A DNA stretch of 35,588 nucleotides from an uncultured Mobiluncus sp. (lineage in GTDB: Bacteria; Actinomycetota; Actinomycetes; Actinomycetales; Actinomycetaceae). The notes under the pieces were generated by a model, which made no database searches, was not told the origin of the DNA, and worked only from the letters and a program-made list of their open reading frames with translations. Location: assembly GCF_947254095.1 (NCBI RefSeq), contig NZ_CAMYBV010000020.1, positions 1-35,588 on the forward strand, given 5' to 3'. Below, one piece after another: positions 1 through 9,180 of the stretch. Each line of letters starts with the position of its first letter. Position 1 is the first letter of the stretch. Both the position numbers and the translations under genes were made by a program.

Positions 1-2
1 GG

Positions 3-815
3 GCGGAAAAAACCGCTTACGAAGCCGCGGACGCCATCGTGGCGGTGTCTCGCGCCATGAAAGACGATATTCTGCGTTGCTATCCCACCATCGACCCTGA
101 CCGCGTCCACGTCATCCACAACGGTATTGACCTGGCGACTTGGGACTTTTCTAATATCACCCCCGAATTCCGCAGCCAAGTGTGGGCGGACTACGGACTG
201 ACAGAAGGGGCTCCCGCCATTACTTTCGTGGGCCGCATTACCCGTCAAAAGGGTCTGCCCTACCTGCTGCGCGCCCTACGCGACGTACCTCGTGACGCTC
301 AAATCGTGCTGTGCGCGGGGGCTCCTGACACCCCGGAGATCATGGAGGAAGTTGAAAACTTGGTGCGGGATCTGCAGCAGGAGCGTCCGGGAGTGGTGTG
401 GATTGCGGATATGCTGGACCGCGCTCACATGATTGCCTTGTTGACCGGCTCGACCCTGTTTGTGACCCCCTCGATTTACGAACCCCTGGGAATCGTGAAC
501 CTGGAGGCGATGGCTTGCGGTTTGCCTGTGGTCGCCACCGACACCGGGGGCATCCCCGACGTGGTTATTGATGGGGAAACCGGATTTTTGGTGCCGATTG
601 AACAGGTCAATGACGGTACTGGCAAGCCCCTGCATCCCGAGGAGTTCGAGCGGGCGATGGCGCAGCGCATTACCGAGATGTTGGCTGACCCGTCTCGGGC
701 TCAGGCAATGGGCGAGGCCGGACGCAAACGCGCCCAAGAACACTTCACTTGGGAGGCTATTGGGGAAAAAACTATGGCGTTATATGAAAAAGTCATTGCC
801 CAGCGTCACAATTAA
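3..815 (+). CDS. glgA: Glycogen synthase, C-terminal part (5' end outside window)
   Basis: GT-B glycosyltransferase that extends alpha-1,4-glucan from a nucleotide-glucose donor (family knowledge). The reading frame is open from base 3 (AEKTAYEAADAIVAVS before the first internal GTG at 39), so the gene starts upstream of the window and only about 270 C-terminal residues are visible. The seen part holds the end of the acceptor domain (VAVSRAMKDDI, VIHNGIDLATW) and the nucleotide-sugar-binding domain: GRITRQKGLPYLLRA, then PSIYEPLGIVNLEAMACG, the E-x7-E motif of GT4/GT5 enzymes, then GLPVVATDTGGIPDVV. The style (short linker, GIPDVVIDGETG) fits the actinobacterial GlgA family, which may use ADP- or UDP-glucose. 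An ABC ATPase follows after 36 bp. A GT4 enzyme of another pathway is possible but less likely. Confidence 0.87.
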   Translation, partial: AEKTAYEAADAIVAVSRAMKDDILRCYPTIDPDRVHVIHNGIDLATWDFSNITPEFRSQVWADYGLTEGAPAITFVGRITRQKGLPYLLRALRDVPRDAQIVLCAGAPDTPEIMEEVENLVRDLQQERPGVVWIADMLDRAHMIALLTGSTLFVTPSIYEPLGIVNLEAMACGLPVVATDTGGIPDVVIDGETGFLVPIEQVNDGTGKPLHPEEFERAMAQRITEMLADPSRAQAMGEAGRKRAQEHFTWEAIGEKTMALYEKVIAQRHN

Positions 816-851
816 CCCAAAGTTGCCCAGCCGCGGATAGGAAAGAACAGT

Positions 852-1640
852 ATGACTTTGGTCGCAAGGTGTGAAAACGTCGAATTGTGGCGCAATCACA
901 CTTCCATTTTGGAGGGTCTCAATTGGCAGATTCACCTGGGACAGCATTGGGTGGTGTTGGGGCCTAACGGGGCAGGGAAGACCACGCTGGTCGATATGCT
1001 GGCGGGGCGGATTTACCCATCGCGCGGACGGGTCGAAGTTCTAGACGAAGTCTTGGGAAAAACCGAAATCGCCGAGATTCGTCAGCGGGTGGGGTATGCC
1101 TCCCCAGCCCTGGCGGCGCAGATTCCTCCCCAGGAAAACGTGGAAAAGGCCGTGCTGTCCTCCATTTGGGGGGTGACGGCATCTTGGCGGGAGAGTTACG
1201 AACCGGTTGACCTGCAGCGCGCCCAAGCCCTGATGAGTATGTTTGAAGTGGCTGACCTGAAGGACCGCGAGTTCGCCACCTTGAGCCAGGGCGAAAAACA
1301 GCGCGTTTTGGTGGCCAGAGCCCTCATGATTGACCCGGAGATGCTGATTTTGGATGAACCGGCTGCAGCTCTAGATTTAGGCGGGCGCGAACTGCTGCTG
1401 AGCGGCTTGGCGGAATTGGCTCGTGACCCGAAAAGTCCGGTTATGGTCATGGTCACTCATCACCTAGAAGAAATCCCCCCCGGCTTTACCCACGCGCTGG
1501 CTCTCAAGGAAGGCCGCGTATTTGCCTCCGGTCCTCTCGAAAACGTGCTGACCAGCGAGACTATGAGCACCATGTACGGCCTGGACTTGGACATAGCGCA
1601 CACTGAACAGGGCCGTTACACCGCCAGAATGAAACTTTAG
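852..1640 (+). CDS. ABC transporter ATP-binding protein
   Basis: Stand-alone 262-residue nucleotide-binding domain. Seen: Walker A GPNGAGKTT (residues 37-45), signature LSQGEKQR (144-151), Walker B MLILDEP with catalytic Glu 169, D-loop AALD, and the H-loop histidine in VTHHLEE (about 203). No membrane segment or permease gene lies beside it, so the partner and substrate are unknown. The compact layout resembles ModF/YlmA-like ATPases that occur next to actinobacterial glgA or glnA genes. The ATG start is set by AGGAAAG about 6 bases upstream. It may be co-transcribed with glgA (36-bp gap) and with the following glnA gene (59-bp gap). Confidence 0.85.
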   Translation: MTLVARCENVELWRNHTSILEGLNWQIHLGQHWVVLGPNGAGKTTLVDMLAGRIYPSRGRVEVLDEVLGKTEIAEIRQRVGYASPALAAQIPPQENVEKAVLSSIWGVTASWRESYEPVDLQRAQALMSMFEVADLKDREFATLSQGEKQRVLVARALMIDPEMLILDEPAAALDLGGRELLLSGLAELARDPKSPVMVMVTHHLEEIPPGFTHALALKEGRVFASGPLENVLTSETMSTMYGLDLDIAHTEQGRYTARMKL

Positions 1641-1699
1641 TTCAGGAGACCTTGAGTATCCGGAAAACCGTCGGAAAGGACTATTGAAGGGAGAAAACC

Positions 1700-3043
1700 A
1701 TGGATTCTCGCCAAGAAGACGTGATTCGCCAGGTGGGGGAACGTGACGTGAAGTATGTGCGTCTCATGTTCACCGATGTGTTGGGCGTATTGAAATCTGT
1801 CACGATTGCACCGGTAGAACTGGAACGAGCTTTTACGGAAGGGGTAGCTTTCGACGGCTCCTCCGTGGAGGGTTTCACCCGCGTGGCGGAATCGGATATG
1901 TTGCTTTTCCCCGATGCCCAGACGTTCCAGATTATGCCCCAGCTCGCCGACATTCCGCAGGACACTATCGGGCGGATGTTCTGTGACGTCTACAACCCGG
2001 ACGGGACCCGCTCGCACTCCGATCCCCGCTACGTGCTGGAACGCACCATGAAACGGGCACAATCGTTGGGATTCGTTCCTTACGCGCATCCTGAAATCGA
2101 GTTTTACCTGTTCAAACAGCCCGGCAGTCTGGAGGAGCGCCTGCGGCCGGTAGACCAGGGGGGTTACTTCGATCACGTTTCGGCAGGGCCGGGAAACGCA
2201 TTTCGCCGGTGGGCGGTGCGGATGCTGGAAGAGTACGGTATTTCGGTCGAGTTTTCCCATCACGAGGGCGGCCCCGGACAAAACGAAATCGACTTGCGTT
2301 CCGTCGATGCCCTGTCTTGTGCAGATAATCTGGTGACTACGCGTGAAGCGGTAGAGGACCTGGCAGAAGTCAAAGGTCTGCTGGCGACGTTTATGCCGAA
2401 ACCGGATATTGATTTTCCCGGCAATGGGTTGCACGTGCATTTTTCGCTGTGGGAAGGCGACCAAAACGCGTTCTACGATCCCGCGGCGGCCGACCACCTG
2501 TCCATTGTGGGACGCCAGTTCACTGCCGGTTTGCTGCACTACGCCAAGGAAATCTCGGCTATCGTCAATCAGCACGTGAACTCGTACAAGCGGCTGTGGG
2601 GCGGGGATGAGGCACCAGCTTTCGTCTGCTGGGGCCACCACAATCCTTCCGCCCTGATTCGCGTGGCTGATCACAAGCCCGGTCTGCACACTTCCACTCG
2701 GGTTGAGTACCGGGCTCCCGACCCCGCGATGAATCCATATCTGGGGTTTGCCTTGATTATCGAGGCGGGATTGAAAGGGATTGAACAGCGCCTGGAGCTG
2801 CCCGAAGAAGCCGAGGACAACGTGTGGGAGATGAGCGACGCTGAACGCAAGGCCTACGGCATTGAGGCGCTGCCGCGCTCTTTGGAGAACGCGATTCGCC
2901 ACCTGCAGGCCTCCGAGTTGGTGCCGGCGGTTCTGGGGGAAGAAGTTTTTGATTATGTTTTGCGCACTCGACTGGCGGAATGGACCGATTATCGCCACCA
3001 GGTGACGGAACAAGAGAAACGTCTGTTGCTGCATCTTCATTAG
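1700..3043 (+). CDS. glnA2: Type I glutamine synthetase, GlnA2-like
   Basis: Glutamine synthetase (glutamate + ammonia + ATP to glutamine), 447 residues, shorter than GlnA1 enzymes (about 470). Seen: N-terminal beta-grasp (VKYVRLMFTDVLGVLKSV), FDGSSVEGF, catalytic-domain motifs EIEFYLF, NEIDLR, GNGLHVHFSLW, the ATP-site segment KRLWGGDEAPAFVCWG, and RVEYRAPDPAMNPYL. At the usual adenylylation loop (NLY-[DE]-L in GlnA1) this protein reads NVWEMSDAER, with Trp in place of the modifiable Tyr. This is usual for GlnA2, so the adjacent GlnE probably acts on a GlnA1 encoded elsewhere. AAGGGAG sits 8 bases before the ATG. GlnA2-GlnE adjacency is also seen in mycobacteria. Some GlnA2 paralogues use substrates other than ammonia, so the substrate is not fixed by sequence alone. 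Confidence 0.93.
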   Translation: MDSRQEDVIRQVGERDVKYVRLMFTDVLGVLKSVTIAPVELERAFTEGVAFDGSSVEGFTRVAESDMLLFPDAQTFQIMPQLADIPQDTIGRMFCDVYNPDGTRSHSDPRYVLERTMKRAQSLGFVPYAHPEIEFYLFKQPGSLEERLRPVDQGGYFDHVSAGPGNAFRRWAVRMLEEYGISVEFSHHEGGPGQNEIDLRSVDALSCADNLVTTREAVEDLAEVKGLLATFMPKPDIDFPGNGLHVHFSLWEGDQNAFYDPAAADHLSIVGRQFTAGLLHYAKEISAIVNQHVNSYKRLWGGDEAPAFVCWGHHNPSALIRVADHKPGLHTSTRVEYRAPDPAMNPYLGFALIIEAGLKGIEQRLELPEEAEDNVWEMSDAERKAYGIEALPRSLENAIRHLQASELVPAVLGEEVFDYVLRTRLAEWTDYRHQVTEQEKRLLLHLH

Positions 3044-3103
3044 TCAATGCCAAAGGTTCCTGCGTCAGTTGGTGGTGGGACTGCGGTGCTGAAAGGGTAA
3101 AGA

Positions 3104-6100
3104 ATGGCTCGAGAGTATTCCGAGACGGTGGCCTTGCTGACCTCCGGGGTGGAAGACGTCGGGCGCGCCAAGACCCTTTTGACCGCCATTATGCAGGCAG
3201 CCCCCCAGATTGAAATCCCGAGACTCATTGAGAACCTGGGCCAGACCGCGGACCCAGACCTGGTGCTGCTGAGCCTGAATCGGATTTTTTCCGAGGATGC
3301 CCGTCACCCGTCAGGCATTACCGAGACGCTGAGTGCCCGCCAAATCGGAAACCGCACGCTACGCCTCCTGGGTGCCTCCGAATTTTTTGCCAGCTACCTG
3401 GTGACCCACCCGGCGGCCCTTGAGCCCCTGGAACAGCAACCCGAGCCGGAAACTTACCTCACACAGCTACTGAACGCGGTGGGAGCAAAGAACCTGGGAA
3501 GCGTCGAAAGCCCGTGCTGGGTCGCTGACCCGCAAGCTCACGACCTGGAACTGCGTCGGGTTTACTATGCCCTGCTGGCGCAGCTGGCGGCCGAGGACTT
3601 GGCTCACGCCGGAACGGCTGGGGCTAAAGCCGAGTTTCAGGCGACCTCCCGGCGTATTAGCGACCTGGTCGACGCGGCTTTGGAGGCCGGTTTGGCCCTA
3701 GCTCGCCGCGACCACGACCCGGAGGGCCAGATTGCTTTCACCGTGGTGGCGATGGGGAAAACCGGGGCGCGGGAACTGAACTATATTTCTGACGTTGATG
3801 TCATCTACGTGGGACAAGCCCGGGACGGCGCCGACCTAGATAGCGCCGAGGCGAACCGACGTGCCACCACGATGGCGCAGGCACTCGGCTCCTATTGCTC
3901 CGCGACCGGACCGGAACCGGCGCTGTGGGTGCTGGACACCGCGTTGCGTCCCGAGGGCAAGGACGGTGCTCTGGTTCGTACCTTGGAGTCTCACCTGGAC
4001 TATTACCAACGTTGGGCGAAAACTTGGGAGTTTCAGGCGCTGCTGAAAGCGCGTCCGGCCGCGGGGGACCGTGAACTGGGCGCTCGCTATCTGAGTACCA
4101 TCCGTCCTTTTGTGTGGTCCGCGGTGGAACGCGAGGGCTTCGTGGAAGATACGCGAGCCATGCGCCGGCGGGTGGAAAAGTTGCTGGATCCAAAGAAGGC
4201 CGGACGCGAAATCAAGCTCGGCGCCGGGGGACTGCGCGACGTGGAGTTTACCGTGCAGCTGCTGCAGTTGGTTCACGGCCGGGTCGATGAGAGCCTGCGG
4301 GTGCGCGCGACCCTGGACGCTTTGCAAGCCCTCATCGCCGGAGGCTATATCGGCCGCGAGCAGGGCGAAGAAATGGCGGACTATTACCGCTTCTTGCGGG
4401 TCATTGAGCACCGCACCCAGCTGGACCGAATGCGCCGTACCCACCTGTTCCCCCAGGACGCCCAGCTGCGCAGGGTGGCGCGTTCCATTGATGTGACGCG
4501 GTTTTCTGAGGGGACGAAGCTGACCCAGGCTTGGCAGGAAGTGCGCCAAAAGGTTCGGGGACTGCACGAAGAAATCTATTACCGCCCGCTGCTGCCTGCC
4601 GTGGCAAAACTATCGGCTGGGGTGGCGGCCTTGGACAGCGCCGCCGCGCAGTCCCGGCTGCAAGCTATCGGATACCGCGATTCCAAACGAGCCTTGGAAC
4701 ACATCGAGGCTTTGACCACCGGGGTGAGCCGGAGGGCCGCGATTCAACGCCAGCTGTTGCCGGTGTTGCTGGATTGGCTGGCCGATGGAGTGGATCCGGA
4801 CGGCGGTTTGTTGGCTTTCCGGCAAGTATCTGACGCATTGGGGGACACGCATTGGTATCTGGGTTTGCTGCGCGATTCGGGTACGGCTGCCCGGAGTTTG
4901 ACCCGGTTGCTGTCGTCTTCGCAGCTGGTGGCGGGGCTGCTGCCCGCTAATCCCGACGCTATTAAGTGGCTTGACGATGAGTCGCAGTTGCGCGGGCGGA
5001 CTCGCGAGGAGCTGGAGCGTGAAATCCTGGCGTCTTTTCAGCGCCAACCTGATCTGGACAAACAAGCCGCGCGGCTGCGAGCGGTGCGGGGCCGGGAGCT
5101 GTTGCGGGCGGCTATGGTGGACGTGCTGCAAGGCATTGACCCGCTGCGAACTGCTCAGCGACTGACTGACGTGGGTGAAGCCGTCCTCGCCGGGGCTCTC
5201 GATTTGGCGTTGCGAAAGCTCAACGTGCAGCAGCCCCCGACTGTTCCTGGTCACAAGGGCGGTGGGGAGCCACCGTCCGCGCAGGTTGCGCCTGCGACTC
5301 TCGCGACGCCCTCGACGCGCGCCCTAGCGTCCGGGGGGTATTATGCCGACCACTTAGTCGTGGGGATGGGTCGGTTTGGCGGTGGGGAATCCGGCTATGC
5401 GTCGGACGCTGACGTGGTGTTTTACTATCGTCCCTGGCGAGAGCCGGGCAATCCGGCGGCGGGATATTTGCCGACCGTGCCGGTGGCGGAATCCCCGGCA
5501 GCGGGTACAGAGACCGATCCCGCGGCGTCAGAAATCCGCAAACAAGCCGCGGCGGAGGCAGGGAGCCTGGTTAATGCCGTCAGCGCAATCTTGAACGGAG
5601 CCCAAGCTGGGGCCTGGCGGGTCGACACTGATTTGCGTCCTGAGGGTCGCTCCGGGCCGGTGTCCAAGGACTTGGGGTTGCTGGAGGATTATTTTGCCCG
5701 GTGGGCCAGCGCTTGGGAGCGTCAGGCTCTGTTGCGGGCTCGTCCCGTGGTGGGGTCGCCGGCCTTGCGCACGGATTTTGCTGCGATAGTGGATCCGGTG
5801 CGGTTTGACACCCCGCCGGAGGCGAAAGAGCTGAAAGAAATCCGTCGCTTGAAAGCCCGCATGGAGGCCGAACGGATTGGTGGAGGCCAGGTCAGCGGTG
5901 CTGGCAAGACCGCGGCGGCGGTCCGCCATGTCAAGCTGGGTCCGGGGGGATTATCTGATGTGGAATGGTCGGTACAATTATTACAGATGTGCCATGCCAG
6001 CGACGTGCCGGGGTTGCGCTGTGTGTCTACCGGAGACGCCCTGCGGGCGGCTGTGAGTGCGGGACTGATTCCCGCCCCGGACGCGGAAACGCTGCGCACC

Positions 6101-6316
6101 GCGTGGATGATGGCCATGTCGATTCGCGCCGCCAATGTGTTGGGTTCGGGGCGGACTACCGGGAAAAAACTCGACGTGCTGCCCATCGATCGCCTCTTGG
6201 TGACCACCGCGGCGCTGCTAGGCTATGCGGAGGGCGCTCACCAGGACTTGACCGACGACTGGATGCGCACCGCGCGCTTGGCTCGCGGGGTCGTGGAGCA
6301 AATCTTTTACGATTAG
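3104..6316 (+). CDS. glnE: Bifunctional glutamine synthetase adenylyltransferase / adenylyl-removing enzyme
   Basis: A 1070-residue GlnE with two nucleotidyltransferase halves. The N-terminal (adenylyl-removing) half has GMGKTGARELNYISDVDVI (from residue 217), then KLGAGGLRDVEFTVQLLQL. The C-terminal (adenylylating) half has GMGRFGGGESGYASDADVV (from 755), then KLGPGGLSDVEWSVQLLQM. Both keep the paired acidic residues (SDVD, SDAD) that bind metal. The enzyme switches GlnA1 off and on by modifying one tyrosine in response to nitrogen status (family knowledge). Low-complexity inserts (about 710-740 and 790-825, rich in Pro, Ala and Gly) flank the second active site; length is slightly above the usual 950-1050. 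It lies 60 bp after glnA2. The ATG is preceded by AAAGGG, a moderate ribosome site. Confidence 0.95.
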   Translation: MAREYSETVALLTSGVEDVGRAKTLLTAIMQAAPQIEIPRLIENLGQTADPDLVLLSLNRIFSEDARHPSGITETLSARQIGNRTLRLLGASEFFASYLVTHPAALEPLEQQPEPETYLTQLLNAVGAKNLGSVESPCWVADPQAHDLELRRVYYALLAQLAAEDLAHAGTAGAKAEFQATSRRISDLVDAALEAGLALARRDHDPEGQIAFTVVAMGKTGARELNYISDVDVIYVGQARDGADLDSAEANRRATTMAQALGSYCSATGPEPALWVLDTALRPEGKDGALVRTLESHLDYYQRWAKTWEFQALLKARPAAGDRELGARYLSTIRPFVWSAVEREGFVEDTRAMRRRVEKLLDPKKAGREIKLGAGGLRDVEFTVQLLQLVHGRVDESLRVRATLDALQALIAGGYIGREQGEEMADYYRFLRVIEHRTQLDRMRRTHLFPQDAQLRRVARSIDVTRFSEGTKLTQAWQEVRQKVRGLHEEIYYRPLLPAVAKLSAGVAALDSAAAQSRLQAIGYRDSKRALEHIEALTTGVSRRAAIQRQLLPVLLDWLADGVDPDGGLLAFRQVSDALGDTHWYLGLLRDSGTAARSLTRLLSSSQLVAGLLPANPDAIKWLDDESQLRGRTREELEREILASFQRQPDLDKQAARLRAVRGRELLRAAMVDVLQGIDPLRTAQRLTDVGEAVLAGALDLALRKLNVQQPPTVPGHKGGGEPPSAQVAPATLATPSTRALASGGYYADHLVVGMGRFGGGESGYASDADVVFYYRPWREPGNPAAGYLPTVPVAESPAAGTETDPAASEIRKQAAAEAGSLVNAVSAILNGAQAGAWRVDTDLRPEGRSGPVSKDLGLLEDYFARWASAWERQALLRARPVVGSPALRTDFAAIVDPVRFDTPPEAKELKEIRRLKARMEAERIGGGQVSGAGKTAAAVRHVKLGPGGLSDVEWSVQLLQMCHASDVPGLRCVSTGDALRAAVSAGLIPAPDAETLRTAWMMAMSIRAANVLGSGRTTGKKLDVLPIDRLLVTTAALLGYAEGAHQDLTDDWMRTARLARGVVEQIFYD

Positions 6317-6445
6317 AGCCTTGCGATGCTCTGCGTTTATTTTGTCCCTAGTGATTGGGTCAACGCGCAAAAGTGTGGGTACGGCGCGGCATATGGGCAC
6401 CCCGGGGAACCTTAGTTTTCGGGACGTGAAAGATTAGTAAAACCC

Positions 6446-6483
6446 TTGACTCTCTAGAGACAGCATGTTAGTTTTAAGACTAA
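6446..6483 (+). promoter_or_regulatory. xylA promoter with overlapping palindromic operator
   Basis: TTGACT (6446-6451) and TAGTTT (6469-6474) are separated by 17 bases, a plausible sigma-A-type promoter for xylA, leaving about a 95-base leader. A 16-bp near-perfect palindrome, TTAGTTTTAAGACTAA (6468-6483), covers the -10 box, as expected for a repressor site. Its half-site TTAGTTT resembles half-sites bound by ROK-family XylR repressors. The regulator is probably the XylR encoded downstream (inference). The same trailing ACAAAAT motif follows the related palindrome at 15833-15848. The remaining bases of the glnE-xylA gap (6317-6576) show no gene; a weak 5-bp hairpin overlaps the glnE stop codon. 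Confidence 0.6.
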
Positions 6484-6576
6484 ACAAAATAGGTTTTTGG
6501 AAGGCTGTCACATCAGCGGGGAATAAACCATAGAATCGCTGGTAATGAACGCCACGAGTGTAAAGGAGCACAGATA

Positions 6577-7743
6577 ATGCGTAAGCCGTGTAAGGAAGAT
6601 AAGTTCTCTTTTGGGATTTGGACAGTGGGTTGGCAGGGGGTTGACCCATTCGGTGTGGCAACCCGGGAAGCCTTAGATCCTTGGGAATATGCCCAAAAAC
6701 TTGCCGAACTCGGAGCTTGGGGAGTGACTTTCCACGACAATGACGTGTTCAACTTTTCAGCTTCGGAATCTGAGCGCCAATCCATCATTAAAAAGTTCAA
6801 AGATGCTTGCGACCAGTCTGGCTTAGTTATCGAAATGGTGACAACCAATACATTTACCCACCCCATCTTTAAAGATGGCGGGTTGACGAACAACGACCGA
6901 GAGATTCGTCGTTTCGGCCTCAAGAAGATTCTGAAAAACATTGACTTGGCTGCGGAAATGGGCGCCTCGACTTTCGTCATGTGGGGAGGTCGCGAAGGTG
7001 CTGAGTACGATTCCTCCAAGGATCTTAACGCCGCTTTTGAACGGTACAAGGAAGGTCTAGACGCTGTTGCCGGCTACATCAAAGAAAAAGGTTACAACTT
7101 GCGCATCGGGCTGGAACCCAAGCCAAATGAACCTCGTGGTGACATCTTCCTGCCCTCGGTTGGTCACGCGTTGGCGTTAATCGCCCAGCTTGACAATGGG
7201 GACATCGTGGGCTTGAACCCGGAAACAGGCCACGAACAGATGGCAAACCTGAACTACAACCACGCTCTGGCTCAAGCGCTGAACGCCGGGAAACTTTTCC
7301 ACATCGACTTGAACGGTCAATCGGGGCTGAAGTACGACCAGGATAAATGCTTCGGTCATGGAGACTTGGCCTCAGCTTTCTTTACAGTGGACCTGCTGGT
7401 CAATGGGTTCCCCGGCGGTGGGAACCGCTACGATGGCCCGATTCACTTCGACTATAAGCCCTCGCGTACTGAGGGATTCGAAGGGGTTTGGGCTTCCGCG
7501 GCGGCCAATATGGAAATGTATCTGATGCTGAAAGACAAAGCGTTAGCTTTCCGGGCCGATCCGCTGACCAAGGAACTCATGGAAGCGGCTTCAGTGTTCG
7601 AACTGGGCGAACCTACCATGAATGAGGGCGAAACCTACGCGGAGTTCATGAACAGTCCTACCGTTGACCCGGAGCAGGCCGCTCAGCGTGAATATCACTT
7701 CGTGGAGTTGTACCAACAAGCCATGCGTCACCTCGTAGGGTAG
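6577..7743 (+). CDS. xylA: Xylose isomerase
   Basis: Converts D-xylose to D-xylulose in the cytoplasm. The 388-residue length matches the short class I enzymes of actinobacteria. Active-site residues are all present: His 53 and Asp 56 in TFHDNDV, Glu 180 and Lys 182 in LEPKPNEPRGD, Glu 216 and His 219 in NPETGHEQM, the metal-binding HIDLNGQ, and FDYKPSRTE near residue 290. AAGGAG stands 8 bases before the ATG. First gene of a xylA-xylB-xylR unit; likely repressed in the absence of xylose through the palindrome over its -10 box. Confidence 0.97.
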   Translation: MRKPCKEDKFSFGIWTVGWQGVDPFGVATREALDPWEYAQKLAELGAWGVTFHDNDVFNFSASESERQSIIKKFKDACDQSGLVIEMVTTNTFTHPIFKDGGLTNNDREIRRFGLKKILKNIDLAAEMGASTFVMWGGREGAEYDSSKDLNAAFERYKEGLDAVAGYIKEKGYNLRIGLEPKPNEPRGDIFLPSVGHALALIAQLDNGDIVGLNPETGHEQMANLNYNHALAQALNAGKLFHIDLNGQSGLKYDQDKCFGHGDLASAFFTVDLLVNGFPGGGNRYDGPIHFDYKPSRTEGFEGVWASAAANMEMYLMLKDKALAFRADPLTKELMEAASVFELGEPTMNEGETYAEFMNSPTVDPEQAAQREYHFVELYQQAMRHLVG

Positions 7744-7826
7744 GGACTAGTCGAAATCGATTCGTCGTCTCACCCCCACGTGTGAATTAACATTTTTCAT
7801 AGATGTGCAGGCTTTAGGAGCAGAAA

Positions 7827-9146
7827 ATGGCCGTTGTAGCTGGTGTGGACTCCTCCACTCAATCCACCAAGGTGTTGGTTTGGGACACTGAGAGTCAACA
7901 GATTCTTCGACAGGGAAGTGCGCCACATCCGGAAGGAACGTCAGTCAATCCGGAGCGTTGGTGGGAAGCCTTTATCTCTGCGGCCAAACAAGCTGGGGGA
8001 CTGGCTGATGTGGAAGCCGTTAGCGTGGGAGCTCAACAGCACGGTTTGGTCACTCTAGATCAAAACGGGACTCTCGTGCGTGATGCATTACTGTGGAACG
8101 ATACCCGTTCGGCTGCTGCCGCTAAGCAACTTGTGGAGGAAAAAGGATTAGATTTCTGGGTTGAATCCTGTGGTTGTGCCCCTGTAGCCTCATTGACCAT
8201 TACGAAGTTGAGGTGGCTAGTAGATCATGAACCACAATCTTGGTCGCGTGTTGCCGCGGTTTGCCTACCTCATGATTGGTTATCATGGAGAATACAAGGC
8301 AGTGCAGATATCCATTCACTGTTCACTGATCGCTCAGATGCTTCCGGTACTGCATATTTAGATACTCATACCGGTGAGTATCGGTATGATTTGCTGGCGC
8401 ATGCTCTGCGAATTACCGAGGACAAGGCACGTCAACTCGTTTTACCTAAAGTTGTATCTCCTCAGGAATTGGGCGGGGAAGTAACTCGCGATATTCCCGA
8501 GATTGAGCTGAGAGCGGGAACAAAAATAGCTCCGGGTTGTGGGGATAATGCGGGTGCAGCTTTGGGCTTAGGTTTACGAGTTGGCGAAGCGGCTATTTCG
8601 ATTGGAACCTCTTGTGTGGTTTCGGTAGTTTCCGATAAGCCGGTTATTGATAAATCTGGCTCTGTTACAGGATTCATGGATGCCACCGGCAATTGGCTCC
8701 CCTTGGCCTGTACTTTGAACGGAACTCAAGTAATGGACAAAACTGCAGCTCTCTTGGGTGTAGATGTGTCTACTTTTGACCAGCTAGCCTTGCAAGTTCC
8801 CGATACGGACGGGTTACAGATGATTCCATATTTCCAGGGCGAACGCACTCCGAATTTGCCTAATGCCACTGCCGAAATCCGGGGAATGACTCTGAGAAAC
8901 TATGACCCAGCCCACCTAGCCCGAGCCGCGGTGGAAGGACTGGTGGGACTTATCGATTATGCCCTGCAGGCAATCCAGGGGTGCGGAGTTGAGGTTAACA
9001 AAGCCACTCTGATTGGTGGAGGAGCTAGATCCCCGGCCGTTACCCAGATACTGCCCTCCAAGCTCGGCATAGGTATCGAGGTGGCACCACCGGGAGAATA
9101 CGTGGCGTTAGGAGCGGCCAAACAGGCTGGTGACTTGATAAGATAA
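7827..9146 (+). CDS. xylB: Xylulokinase
   Basis: FGGY-family kinase making xylulose 5-phosphate from xylulose and ATP. Seen in its 439 residues: N-terminal phosphate loop GVDSSTQSTKVLVW, substrate-side motifs VGAQQHGLV and LWNDTRS, catalytic Asp in GCGDNAGAALGLG, adenosine-side IGTSCVVS, and the C-terminal ATLIGGGARSPAVTQ. TAGGAG lies 6 bases before the ATG. It follows xylA after 83 bp. The product feeds the pentose phosphate pathway, where the transketolase at 32240-34321 acts. Confidence 0.95.
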   Translation: MAVVAGVDSSTQSTKVLVWDTESQQILRQGSAPHPEGTSVNPERWWEAFISAAKQAGGLADVEAVSVGAQQHGLVTLDQNGTLVRDALLWNDTRSAAAAKQLVEEKGLDFWVESCGCAPVASLTITKLRWLVDHEPQSWSRVAAVCLPHDWLSWRIQGSADIHSLFTDRSDASGTAYLDTHTGEYRYDLLAHALRITEDKARQLVLPKVVSPQELGGEVTRDIPEIELRAGTKIAPGCGDNAGAALGLGLRVGEAAISIGTSCVVSVVSDKPVIDKSGSVTGFMDATGNWLPLACTLNGTQVMDKTAALLGVDVSTFDQLALQVPDTDGLQMIPYFQGERTPNLPNATAEIRGMTLRNYDPAHLARAAVEGLVGLIDYALQAIQGCGVEVNKATLIGGGARSPAVTQILPSKLGIGIEVAPPGEYVALGAAKQAGDLIR

Positions 9147-9180
9147 CGCTGTTGGGGATTTCGGGTCCGTAAGGAGCGTT

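Noticed and set aside
1637..3040. 467-codon open frame antisense to glnA2
   Set aside because: It lies wholly over a clear glutamine synthetase gene, shows no family motif, and reflects the GC-biased codon pattern of the sense strand.
6315..6332. Terminator after glnE
   Set aside because: The stem AGAGC/GCTCT has only 5 base pairs and no proper T-run.
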